A stretch of 13,060 nucleotides of DNA from Moraxellaceae bacterium (lineage in GTDB: Bacteria > Pseudomonadota > Gammaproteobacteria > Pseudomonadales > Moraxellaceae): the NCBI GenBank assembly GCA_030684415.1, contig JAUXNL010000459.1:1-13060 (forward strand), read 5' to 3'. Shown piece by piece: positions 6,729-13,060 of the stretch. The notes under the pieces are model-generated. The model made no database searches and was not told the DNA's origin. It saw only the letters and a list, made by a program, of their open reading frames with translations. Within the stretch, counting starts at the first letter, position 1. Every line of letters starts with the position of its first letter. The translations under genes were made by a program, and so were the position numbers.

Positions 6729-7502
6729 TCAATCAAAGGCATAGCGCAGGCGATACGCCAGCAGGCCGGCATATTCGTGCCACGCCTGTGCCGACACGGT
6801 CAGGTAACGTGGATGCGGCAGCAAATTCAGCAACAGTGGCGTGCGCGAGGCGGAGCCGCGCACAAAATCCACCGGCGCCGGCAACACCACAAAACCTGCC
6901 TTCTCGAAGGCCAGCCGCGCACGCGGCATATGCAGCGCCTGTGTCACCAGCACAATCCGGTCGATGCCCTGCGGCGCCAGACCGCGGCGCAGTTCACGCG
7001 CGTTTTCGTCGGTGGTGCGGCTCACTGCTTCTTGCCAGCGCACGTTCACCACATGGTCGTGCACCAGGCTGTGCGCCATCAGCATCGCTTCCGGCTCCGT
7101 GTCGTACGGCCCGAGCCCACCGCTCACCGCCAGGGGCAAACTGCTCTGCCGGTAGAGCTCGGCGGCCAGACGCAGGCGGCTGGCGGTCCAGTAGCCGGGC
7201 ACGTCGCGGCCATCGTACTCAGGCGCCGCCACCTGACGCCCACCGCCGATGACGACAATCGCCTGCCAGCCATTGGCGCGCAGGTGGTCCGCATTCACCA
7301 GCGCCGGGTAACGCTCAAGGCCGGCCGCCATCCAGCCCGCGCCCAGCGCCGTCGACAACAACCAGAGACTGCCGACGCCTAGCGCCAGCAGGCTGCGCCC
7401 CCACCACGGCCGGCGCCAGCGCAGGCAGGCAAGGCCAGCCAGCACCAGCAGGAGCGGCAGCGCAGGAAACGACAGACAGGCACGGACAAACGACAGCAGC
7501 AT
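6729..7502 (-). CDS. YdcF/ElyC-family protein (DUF218)
   Basis: A 257-aa protein with two N-terminal membrane segments (about 3-26 and 36-55) and a DUF218 domain from about 75 to 225. The typical DUF218 pattern is visible: AIVVIGGG, then SRLRLAAELYRQ, LPLAVSGG, the acidic SRTTDENARE segment, IVLVTQALHMPRARLAFEKAG, and PAPVDF. ElyC, of similar length and topology in E. coli, is needed for normal peptidoglycan and envelope integrity; orthology is likely but not proven, so no symbol is given. The ATG at 7502 is chosen because the first membrane segment begins there; a GTG at 7553 would add a Pro-rich 17-residue leader. The gene is divergent from leuS. Confidence 0.84.
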   Translation of the reverse strand: MLLSFVRACLSFPALPLLLVLAGLACLRWRRPWWGRSLLALGVGSLWLLSTALGAGWMAAGLERYPALVNADHLRANGWQAIVVIGGGRQVAAPEYDGRDVPGYWTASRLRLAAELYRQSSLPLAVSGGLGPYDTEPEAMLMAHSLVHDHVVNVRWQEAVSRTTDENARELRRGLAPQGIDRIVLVTQALHMPRARLAFEKAGFVVLPAPVDFVRGSASRTPLLLNLLPHPRYLTVSAQAWHEYAGLLAYRLRYAFD

Positions 7503-7620
7503 GGGTAACGGAAGCTCGGCAACAGGTATCGGCGATGGTCTCGGCAGGGGCACTACGCTATGCTACCGGCCTTTGATTTTCCACGACTTTTGCCGTTTCC
7601 GGCCGCACCGACACCCAATC

Positions 7621-10365
7621 ATGCCCGCACCCGCTCCCATGCAAGAACAGTATCGTCCCCAGGACATCGAACAGGCCGCCCAACAAGAATGGGACGCCGC
7701 CGGCAGCTTCACGGCAACGGAAGACAGCACTCGCGAAAAGTTCTACTGCCTGTCCATGTTCCCCTACCCCAGCGGCAAGCTGCACATGGGCCATGTGCGT
7801 AACTACACCATTGGCGATGTGATCGCGCGCTACCAGCGTCTGCAGGGCAAGAACGTATTGCAGCCCATGGGCTGGGACGCGTTCGGTCTGCCGGCTGAAA
7901 ACGCCGCCATGAAGAACAAGGTGGCGCCGGCGGCATGGACGTACTCGAACATCGAGTACATGAAAGGCCAGCTCAAATCGCTCGGCTTGGCCGTGGACTG
8001 GTCGCGCGAAGTCACCACCTGCAAGCCCGACTATTACCGCTGGGAGCAGTGGCTGTTCACACGTCTGTTCGAGAAAGGTGTGATCTACAAAAAGTCCGGC
8101 ACCGTGAACTGGGACCCGATCGATCAGACCGTTCTGGCGAATGAGCAGGTCATTGATGGCCGTGGCTGGCGCTCCGGCGCCGTGGTCGAGAAACGCGAAA
8201 TCCCGATGTATTACTTCGGCATCACCAAATACGCCGAAGAGTTGCTGAACGACCTCGGCCAGCTCGAAGGTTGGCCGGAGCAGGTGCGCACCATGCAGCG
8301 CAACTGGATCGGCAAAAGCTTCGGTGCCGACATCATTTTCGATTACGACGAAGCAAGTGTTGGCATCACCGGCCAGCTCAAGGTGTATTCGACGCGCCCC
8401 GACACGCTGATGGGTGCGACCTATGTGGCGGTGGCAGCCGAACATCCGCTGGCCACGCGCGCGGCCGAGAGCAATCCGGCACTCGCAGCCTTCATCGCCG
8501 ACTGCAAAGCGGGTTCGGTGGCCGAGGCCGACATGGCTAAGCAAGAAAGGAAAGGCGGAAAAGCCAACTTCTTTGTTAAACATCCGCTCACTGGTGAACT
8601 ACTTCCAGTATGGATAGCCAACTATGTGAAATGGGGCTATGGCGAAGGTGCGGTGATGGCAGTACCAGCGCATGATGAACGAGACTTCGAATTCGCAAAG
8701 AAATATTCTCTACCAATAAAGCAAGTGGTTGATGTATTCCCATTGGCAGGAACTAATAGCGACTCAACAGAATGGAGCACAGAAAAGTGGCAGCCGTGGT
8801 ATGCCCACTATTCAAATGAGCACAAGTATATAAATAGCGGCGAATTTACCGGTAAATATCACCAGGAAGTCTTCGACAGCATTATTGAAAAACTCGAGGC
8901 GATCCAGCACGGCAGCCATAAAACTCAGTTTAGCCTGCGCGACTGGGGCATCTCGCGCCAGCGCTACTGGGGCTGCCCGATTCCGATCATCCACTGCGCC
9001 ACCTGTGGCGATGTGCCGGTGCCCGAAAAAGACCTGCCCGTGGTGCTGCCCGAAGACGTGGTGCCGGACGGCGCCGGTTCGCCACTGGCACGCATGCCCT
9101 CGTTCTACGAATGCCAATGCCCGACCTGTGGCGGCGACGCCAAGCGCGAAACCGACACCATGGACACCTTCGTGGAGTCGAGCTGGTATTACGCGCGCTA
9201 CGCTTCACCGCAATCCACCAGCGGCATGGTGGACAAAACCGCCGCCCATTACTGGCTGCCGGTCGACCAGTATGTCGGGGGTATCGAACACGCCATCCTG
9301 CACCTGCTGTATGCGCGTTTCTTCCACAAACTCATGCGTGACGAAGGCCTGGTGCAAGGCGACGAGCCGTTCAAGAAACTGCTGACGCAAGGCATGGTGG
9401 TCGCCGACACGTTCTACCGCGACGAAGCCAATGGCGCGAAAGACTGGATCAACCCCGCCGATGTGGACATCACCCGCGACGACAAGGGCCGCATGACAAC
9501 GGCCACGCTGAAAGCCGACGGCCAGCCTGTGCAGTACGGCGGCATGGAAAAAATGTCCAAGTCGAAAAACAACGGCGTGGACCCGGAATACATCATCCGT
9601 GAATACGGCGCCGATACCGCGCGCCTGTTCATGATGTTTGCCGCCCCGCCCGATGCCTCGCTGGAATGGTCTGACTCTGGCGTGGAAGGCGCGCACCGCT
9701 TTCTGCGTCGCCTGTGGAAGTTCGCCGCCACCTTTGCCATGCGCAGCGATGCCGCGCTGGAAAAGCCGGCCGCCACCGCGCCCGACGTTGCCGCCAATCA
9801 CAAGCGCCTCAAGACCATCCGCTTCGAGCTGCACAGCATTCTCAAGCAGGCCAATACCGACTACGCGCGCAACCAGTTCAACACCGTGGTGTCGGCCAGC
9901 ATGAAGCTGCTCAACCTGCTGGAAAGCGAAATCTTCGAATTCGACCTGCCGGCCGATGCCGACGACGCCAGCCGCAACGGCATCAATCGCCAGTTCCTCG
10001 CCGCCAGCGCAGAAGTGCTGGAGGTACTGGTAAAGCTGCTGTATCCGGTCACCCCGCATATCGGTCACGCCCTGTGGAAGGAGCTGGCACCGCGCCTCGC
10101 GGCGCTCACCGGCACCACAAAAAGTGCGCTCGACAACGAAAGCTGGCCCGTGCATGACGAAAGCGCATTGGTGCGTGATGAAATCGAAGTGGTGGTGCAG
10201 GTAAACGGCAAGCTGCGCGGCAAGATCATCGTGCCCGCCAGCGCCGACAACGCCGCCATTGAAGCCGCCGCCGTTGCGCATCCGGATGCGCAGCGTTTCA
10301 TGGAAGGCCGGCCGGCCAAAAAAGTCATTGTGGTGAAAGGCAAGCTGGTCAATATCGTCGTGTAA
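7621..10365 (+). CDS. leuS: Leucine-tRNA ligase
   Basis: A cytoplasmic class I aminoacyl-tRNA synthetase charging tRNA-Leu. The ATG at 7621 gives 914 aa; the in-frame ATG at 7639 gives 908 aa and begins MQEQYRP, as E. coli LeuRS does, so it may be the true start (neither has a clear ribosome binding site). Numbered from 7639: HMGH at 49-52 (HIGH signature); the CP1 editing domain with TRPDTLMGATY and AVPAHDERD; RLRDWGISRQRYWG-like catalytic sequence; a zinc knuckle with CATC and CPTC pairs; KMSKS at 638-642; an anticodon-binding domain; and VNGKLRGK in the C-terminal domain. The gene is full length and intact. Bases 8530-8880 have markedly lower GC than the rest. It is divergent from the YdcF-like gene and separated from lptE by a palindromic element. 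Confidence 0.98.
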   Translation: MPAPAPMQEQYRPQDIEQAAQQEWDAAGSFTATEDSTREKFYCLSMFPYPSGKLHMGHVRNYTIGDVIARYQRLQGKNVLQPMGWDAFGLPAENAAMKNKVAPAAWTYSNIEYMKGQLKSLGLAVDWSREVTTCKPDYYRWEQWLFTRLFEKGVIYKKSGTVNWDPIDQTVLANEQVIDGRGWRSGAVVEKREIPMYYFGITKYAEELLNDLGQLEGWPEQVRTMQRNWIGKSFGADIIFDYDEASVGITGQLKVYSTRPDTLMGATYVAVAAEHPLATRAAESNPALAAFIADCKAGSVAEADMAKQERKGGKANFFVKHPLTGELLPVWIANYVKWGYGEGAVMAVPAHDERDFEFAKKYSLPIKQVVDVFPLAGTNSDSTEWSTEKWQPWYAHYSNEHKYINSGEFTGKYHQEVFDSIIEKLEAIQHGSHKTQFSLRDWGISRQRYWGCPIPIIHCATCGDVPVPEKDLPVVLPEDVVPDGAGSPLARMPSFYECQCPTCGGDAKRETDTMDTFVESSWYYARYASPQSTSGMVDKTAAHYWLPVDQYVGGIEHAILHLLYARFFHKLMRDEGLVQGDEPFKKLLTQGMVVADTFYRDEANGAKDWINPADVDITRDDKGRMTTATLKADGQPVQYGGMEKMSKSKNNGVDPEYIIREYGADTARLFMMFAAPPDASLEWSDSGVEGAHRFLRRLWKFAATFAMRSDAALEKPAATAPDVAANHKRLKTIRFELHSILKQANTDYARNQFNTVVSASMKLLNLLESEIFEFDLPADADDASRNGINRQFLAASAEVLEVLVKLLYPVTPHIGHALWKELAPRLAALTGTTKSALDNESWPVHDESALVRDEIEVVVQVNGKLRGKIIVPASADNAAIEAAAVAHPDAQRFMEGRPAKKVIVVKGKLVNIVV
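8530..8880 (+). other. Low-GC mosaic segment inside leuS
   Basis: Hand count gives 166 G+C in bases 8521-8880 (46%), falling to 22 of 60 at 8701-8760. Flanking sample lines are 68% (8401-8460) and 65% (9001-9060). Codons such as ATA, CTA, TTA, GTA and AAT cluster here and are rare on both sides. The reading frame is unbroken, and the segment encodes the second part of the CP1 editing domain, including AVPAHDERD. Confidence 0.7.
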
Positions 10366-10400
10366 GGCACGCTTGCTCTTGTGCCGCTGCACTTGACGGC

Positions 10401-10557
10401 GTGCTGAAGAAAGCCCGTCCCGGCTTTTTCAGTTCGTGGTTTCGGCACACGTCCGGAATCGCTCCACGCTGAATCAATCCCTGATCCGTGATTGATTCAG
10501 CGGCCCGGCCCTCCTTGGCCGGGAAACAGCCTGCTGAAAAACTTTTCAGCAGGCTGT
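10401..10557. repeat. Modular palindromic repeat element, copy B
   Basis: The most complete copy. Order: a terminator-like hairpin (10404-10432); a core with GGCACACGTCCGGAATCGCTCC; a stem of 13 pairs, with GCTGAATCAATC (10468-10479) against GATTGATTCAGC (10490-10501) plus one flanking pair; CCCGGCC (10504-10510) against GGCCGGG (10517-10523); and a 15-pair hairpin (10526-10557), with CAGCCTGCTGAAAA against TTTTCAGCAGGCTG. It lies between leuS and lptE. Confidence 0.82.
10404..10432 (+). terminator. Probable intrinsic terminator of leuS
   Basis: CTGAAGAAAGCC (10404-10415) pairs, with one bulged base, with GGCTTTTTCAG (10422-10432) around a CGTCCC loop; T5 lies within the right arm at 10425-10429. 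It starts 38 bases after the leuS stop and forms the first module of repeat copy B. Confidence 0.6.
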
Positions 10558-10663
10558 CAAAGGTGAGGCGGTACAGGACTTGGCAAGCACAGGCGCGGCA
10601 GCAGCAAAACCACTTGCCAACACAATCTGTCGCGCACGTGGCCAACGGAAAAACGGAAAACGC

Positions 10664-11212
10664 ATGAGCCCATCCATTGCAAAAGGCTTTTACCGCACAG
10701 CCCGCGTGCTGATCGCTGGCGGCTTGCTGATCGTGCTGGGCGCCTGCGGCTTCCAGTTGCGCGGCCAGTATCAGGTGCCCGCTTTTCTCACCGCCGTCAG
10801 CCTGAATGTCCCGGTCAGCAGCGAGGCGCTGGGAACGGAGCTGCGACTGGCGCTGGAGCGGCTGCACATCGAACCTGCCGGCGGCGAACTGGTGCTGCAA
10901 ATCACGCGCGAAAGTCTCACCCGCCAGACGGCCACCGTGGACAGCCGTGCCAAAGCGGCGGAATACACGCTTGTTTATGCCGTGGACTACCGCCTGCTGG
11001 GCGCTGACGGCAAGCCGGTACTGCCCCCGCAACCCGTCATCCTGCGCCGCAATTACCAGTACGACGCGACTAATGTCGTCGGCAAGAACACCGAAGAAGA
11101 GGCGCTGACACAGGAGCTGCGCCAGGATGCGGCGCGGCAGATCGTGCGGCAAATTTCAGCGCGTCGCCCCACCGCCGCCGAAACAACACCCGGCCCGGTG
11201 GCCCAACCATGA
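10664..11212 (+). CDS. lptE: LPS-assembly lipoprotein LptE
   Basis: A 182-aa outer-membrane lipoprotein that partners the LptD barrel in inserting lipopolysaccharide into the outer leaflet. It has a basic N-terminus, a hydrophobic signal and the lipobox LGAC with Cys28 as the lipidated residue, followed by GFQLRG, the hallmark start of mature LptE. SLNVP, LQITRE and the EYTLVYAVDYRL strand pattern also fit, as does the C-terminal ALTQELRQDAARQIVRQI helix. The ATG at 10664 is chosen from the signal peptide; an in-frame TTG at 10580 would place 28 extra residues before the signal. It overlaps holA by 4 bases (ATGA), so the two are coupled. About 300 bases carrying repeat copy B separate it from leuS, so it probably needs its own promoter or readthrough. 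Confidence 0.93.
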   Translation: MSPSIAKGFYRTARVLIAGGLLIVLGACGFQLRGQYQVPAFLTAVSLNVPVSSEALGTELRLALERLHIEPAGGELVLQITRESLTRQTATVDSRAKAAEYTLVYAVDYRLLGADGKPVLPPQPVILRRNYQYDATNVVGKNTEEEALTQELRQDAARQIVRQISARRPTAAETTPGPVAQP

Positions 11213-12231
11213 AACTGCGCTGGGACCAGCTGGGCCGGCATGCACGTGAGCCGCTACTGCCGGTCTATGCCGTGTTCGGCGATGAAACCCTGCTGCAGCA
11301 AGAAGCCGCCGACCTGCTGCGTCGCGCGGCCCGCGCGCAGGGTTACAGCGAACGCGAAGTGCATCATGCCGAGCGCGGCATGGACTGGAATGAACTGATG
11401 GCCGGCCTGAACACGCTCTCGCTGTTCGGCGACCGCAAGATTGTCGAAGTGCGCTTTGCCGGCAAACCGGACACCGCTGCCGCGGCAGCGCTGGAAAAAT
11501 ACGCCGGCAATCCTTCTCCCGATACGCTCTTGCTGTTGCTGCTGCCCAAGCTCGATGGCACCGCACAAAAAGCCAAATGGTTTGTCGCCTGCGAGAACGT
11601 CGGCGTGTCACTGCAACTGCCGGTGATTGATGCCTCCACCTTGCCCGACTGGCTGTCGGCGCGTCTGCAGCAAGCAGGGCTGCGCACCGACCCCGAAGGC
11701 TTTGCGCTGCTGCGTGAACGGGTGGAAGGCAACCTGCTCGCCGCGCAACAGGAAATCGAAAAGCTCAAGCTGGTGGCCGTCGACGGCCTGCTCACCGCCG
11801 ACACCGTGCGTGCCACCGTGGGCGACTCGGCGCGCTATAACGTTTACGACATTGCCGATTGCGCGTTAGCGGGCGATGCCGTGAAAGCCGCCCGCATGCT
11901 CAACGGCTTGCGGGCTGAGGGCGAGTCGGAATCGTCCGTGCTGTGGGCGCTGGGCAAAGACGCGCGCACGCTGGCGGCCTTACGTGAGGGTGCAGATGCG
12001 GGCCAGCCGGTGAACGCGCTCATGCAGCAAAACGGCATCTGGCAGAAACGCCAAGGCTTGTTTCAGCGCGCCCTCCAGCGCACACCGGCCAGCGCCGCCC
12101 GGCAACTGGCGGACGAAGTGCTGGCCGCCGACATGGCCATCAAGGGCCAAAGTGCCGAATCCGGCTGGGATGTGCTGCTGCGCATCGCTATGTTGCTGGC
12201 CGGCCGGCCTCTGTTCGGCGCCCGGCCATGA
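11209..12231 (+). CDS. holA: DNA polymerase III delta subunit
   Basis: A 340-aa clamp-loader subunit that opens the beta sliding clamp; its length matches HolA (about 340 aa). Visible features: the opening MKLRWDQLGRHA followed by LLPVYAVFGDETLLQQEAAD; the LNTLSLFGDRKIVEVR segment characteristic of the clamp-binding N-terminal domain; LLLLLLPKLDGTAQKAKWF; and the C-terminal collar region with DIADCALAGDAVKAARMLNGLRA-type sequence and LWALGKDARTL. Its ATG overlaps the lptE stop by 4 bases, and its own TGA overlaps the next start in the same way. Its place after lptE is the usual gammaproteobacterial order. Confidence 0.96.
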   Translation: MKLRWDQLGRHAREPLLPVYAVFGDETLLQQEAADLLRRAARAQGYSEREVHHAERGMDWNELMAGLNTLSLFGDRKIVEVRFAGKPDTAAAAALEKYAGNPSPDTLLLLLLPKLDGTAQKAKWFVACENVGVSLQLPVIDASTLPDWLSARLQQAGLRTDPEGFALLRERVEGNLLAAQQEIEKLKLVAVDGLLTADTVRATVGDSARYNVYDIADCALAGDAVKAARMLNGLRAEGESESSVLWALGKDARTLAALREGADAGQPVNALMQQNGIWQKRQGLFQRALQRTPASAARQLADEVLAADMAIKGQSAESGWDVLLRIAMLLAGRPLFGARP

Positions 12232-12473
12232 GCGACAGCGATACACCCGATGCGCTGGCGCTGCGTCGCCAGATCCGCCGCGACATGGTGCTCGACACCC
12301 TCGGCAATGGCGCGCTGATCCTCGGCCTCTGGGGCTGGCTCGGTGACGCGGCGAGCTGGCATCCACAGTTGGAAAACCCGAACGTCATCATCGCGCTCAC
12401 CGCAACCGGCGTGCTCAACCTGTTGCATCTGCCCTCACGCCTGCGCCGTTTGCGCACCTGGCGCCAGCTTTAA
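12228..12473 (+). CDS. Small two-helix membrane protein of unknown function
   Basis: An 81-aa protein with a charged N-terminus (LRRQIRRD), two hydrophobic segments (about 21-39 and 51-66) and an Arg-rich C-terminus (SRLRRLRTWRQL), predicted to be an inner-membrane hairpin with both ends in the cytoplasm. It was not assigned to a family. Its ATG overlaps the holA stop by 4 bases, and codon use matches the neighbours (GC-rich third positions), which support a real gene. There is no Shine-Dalgarno sequence, so translation probably depends on termination of holA. Repeat copy C begins 3 bases after its stop. Confidence 0.7.
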   Translation: MSDSDTPDALALRRQIRRDMVLDTLGNGALILGLWGWLGDAASWHPQLENPNVIIALTATGVLNLLHLPSRLRRLRTWRQL

Positions 12474-12475
12474 CC

Positions 12476-12571
12476 GCTTGCTGAAAACGCGACTCAATCA
12501 TGATTGAGTCGCGGGCCGCTCCATCCCTGGCCGGGAGGCAGCTTGCTGAAAAACATTTTTCAGCAAGCTGC
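12476..12571. repeat. Modular palindromic repeat element, copy C
   Basis: Starts with GCTTGCTGAAAA, then a perfect 26-base palindrome at 12488-12513 with half-site CGCGACTCAATCA, then GGGCCGCTCC...CTGGCCGGGAGG, and finally a 16-pair hairpin (12538-12571) whose arms are GCAGCTTGCTGAAAAA and TTTTTCAGCAAGCTGC around a CA loop. Compared with copy B it lacks the first hairpin's right arm and the CCGGAA core. It lies 3' of the lptE-holA unit; the last hairpin could terminate transcription in either direction. Confidence 0.82.
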
Positions 12572-12818
12572 TAATTCCTGCTCTCTGTTCTCCATCCCCG
12601 TCCTGCTCCGGACGGCCTGAGAAGCACGGCAGCCCATCAATGGCCAGGTCGTCAATCTTTACGGGTTCAGGGTACTCATCAGATGAAACAGGGGACCACT
12701 GGGCAACCGCTATCCCTGCTCGGGCCCGTTCGTCACCATGGCAAGGGCCCCCTATTGCACTGCACGCGCAACAGAGGATGATGCGCGCCGTCAGCCACCC
12801 GCTCACCGGAGAACCCAC
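12572..12818. other. Leader region upstream of arfA, no gene assigned
   Basis: CCGTCC (12598-12603) pairs with GGACGG (12610-12615) but no T-run follows. No convincing promoter was seen. A 60-codon frame (12640-12822) overlaps the arfA start through ATGA but has no family resemblance and no ribosome binding site; it is recorded as unproven. GGAG at 12808-12811, 7 bases before the arfA ATG, is a good ribosome binding site. Confidence 0.45.
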
Positions 12819-13060
12819 ATGAGCAAACGACGACGCCATACCGGCAAGACCGTCAGCGCCAAGGCGCTGGTCTTCGACCCTCTCTTCCGCAGCCGGCAAG
12901 AGACGGCCAAAAAAGGCAAAGGCAGCTACAACCGCAGGCCCCGCAATCAGCCACAGGATTCGGGGCCTTTTTCATGGGCGACTTTTGATGCGGCCGCCCG
13001 CCCCATGGAAGGGCTGCTCACTGCAGGAGCTTTTCCTGTGGGAGCGGCTTCAGCCGCGAA
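12819..13060 (+). CDS. arfA: Alternative ribosome-rescue factor A (open at window end)
   Basis: ArfA enters the empty mRNA channel of stalled ribosomes through a basic tail and recruits RF2, backing up tmRNA. The reading frame from 12819 contains the family core: ALVFDPLFRSR at 16-26, then KKGKGSYNRRPRN at 31-43, closely matching E. coli ArfA (DPLFRQR...KKGKGSYMRK). GGAG lies 7 bases upstream. The frame has no stop before the window edge; past codon 43 it runs through an intrinsic terminator and, at 13035-13060, through a REP unit encoding PVGAASAA. A hydrophobic tail (MEGLLTAGAFPVGAA) resembles the degradation-prone tail of full-length ArfA. The active product is expected to be the roughly 50-residue peptide made from the prematurely terminated, stop-less transcript. 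Identity is strong; the regulation is inference from structure. Confidence 0.88.
   Translation, partial: MSKRRRHTGKTVSAKALVFDPLFRSRQETAKKGKGSYNRRPRNQPQDSGPFSWATFDAAARPMEGLLTAGAFPVGAASAA
12936..12972 (+). terminator. Intrinsic terminator inside the arfA reading frame
   Basis: AGGCCCCG (12936-12943) pairs perfectly with CGGGGCCT (12961-12968); AAT/ATT extends the stem past one bulged C, and T5 runs from 12968 to 12972. Transcripts ending here would stop near codon 51-52 of arfA with no stop codon, giving a non-stop mRNA. Internal terminators or RNase III hairpins are the known means of arfA control in proteobacteria. Confidence 0.85.
13035..13060 (+). repeat. REP-like element (cut by window end)
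   Basis: An exact 26-base match to the reverse complement of 6430-6455, with the GTGGGAGC head and the GCGGCTTCAGCCGC stem. It lies within the still-open arfA frame, 62 bases after the internal terminator's T-run. It may continue past the window. Confidence 0.85.

Noticed and set aside
6537..7382. A 281-codon plus-strand frame opposite the YdcF-like gene
   Set aside because: Its His/Arg/Gln-rich translation is typical of an antisense shadow; the opposite strand carries clear DUF218 motifs.
7558..8583. A 341-codon minus-strand frame opposite the start of leuS
   Set aside because: Antisense shadow of leuS with no family resemblance.
9205..10392. A 395-codon open frame on the minus strand opposite leuS
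   Set aside because: It is antisense to a certain gene; its His/Gly/Val-rich composition is the usual result of reading a GC-rich gene backwards.
6225..12571. CRISPR array or integron attC sites as the explanation for the palindromic repeats
   Set aside because: There is no regular repeat-spacer spacing, no cas or integrase gene, and the copies lie kilobases apart at gene 3' ends.
12757..12786. Promoter upstream of arfA (TTGCAC and GATGAT)
   Set aside because: Only 3 of 6 and 4 of 6 matches to consensus; such pairs are common by chance.
12640..12822. A 60-codon frame ending in an ATGA overlap with arfA
   Set aside because: No ribosome binding site, no recognisable domain and a low-complexity composition; the overlap may be chance. 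Conservation in relatives would revive it.

Overview
This is a GC-rich window from a gammaproteobacterial chromosome. The evidence is the leuS-lptE-holA cluster followed by an ArfA-type ribosome rescue gene, REP-like palindromes of the type GTGGGAGCGGCTTCAGCCGCGA, and outer-membrane (Lpt) biogenesis. The genus cannot be fixed from the sequence alone. No tRNA, rRNA, CRISPR array, insertion sequence or prophage was seen.

Layout. 1-1141: a CobW/YjiA-type G3E GTPase (plus strand). 1356-2111: an XRE-type helix-turn-helix regulator (minus), divergent from a tightly packed four-gene plus-strand operon at 2227-5297. The operon encodes a sterol-desaturase-family diiron membrane hydroxylase, a small membrane-anchored protein of unknown function, an HTTM membrane domain fused to a DCC thioredoxin-like domain, and an exported DUF2459 protein. 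Each gene has a GGAG ribosome binding site, and the last three are joined by ATGA overlaps or a 1-nt gap. 5316-6193: two minus-strand YeeE/YedE half-transporters (sulfur-compound uptake type), convergent with the operon; a hairpin spans both stop codons. 6194-6728 has no gene but holds a composite of palindromic repeats. 6729-7502: a minus-strand YdcF/ElyC-family (DUF218) envelope protein. 7621-12473: leuS, then lptE, holA and a small two-helix membrane protein, the last three coupled by ATGA overlaps. 12819 to the window end: arfA, still open at the edge.

Main points of interest. (1) arfA carries an intrinsic terminator inside its reading frame at about codons 40-52, the architecture that produces non-stop mRNA and lets ArfA sense failure of trans-translation. 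(2) A family of modular, multi-stem palindromic elements occurs three times (about 6225-6328, 10401-10557, 12476-12571), each 3' of a transcription unit. Their central stem differs in sequence but is perfectly paired in every copy, and one copy sits between leuS and lptE. (3) leuS contains an in-frame low-GC patch (about 8530-8880) in the editing domain, which looks like a recombination mosaic. (4) The desaturase/HTTM-DCC/DUF2459 operon with its divergent regulator looks like an uncharacterised membrane redox module.
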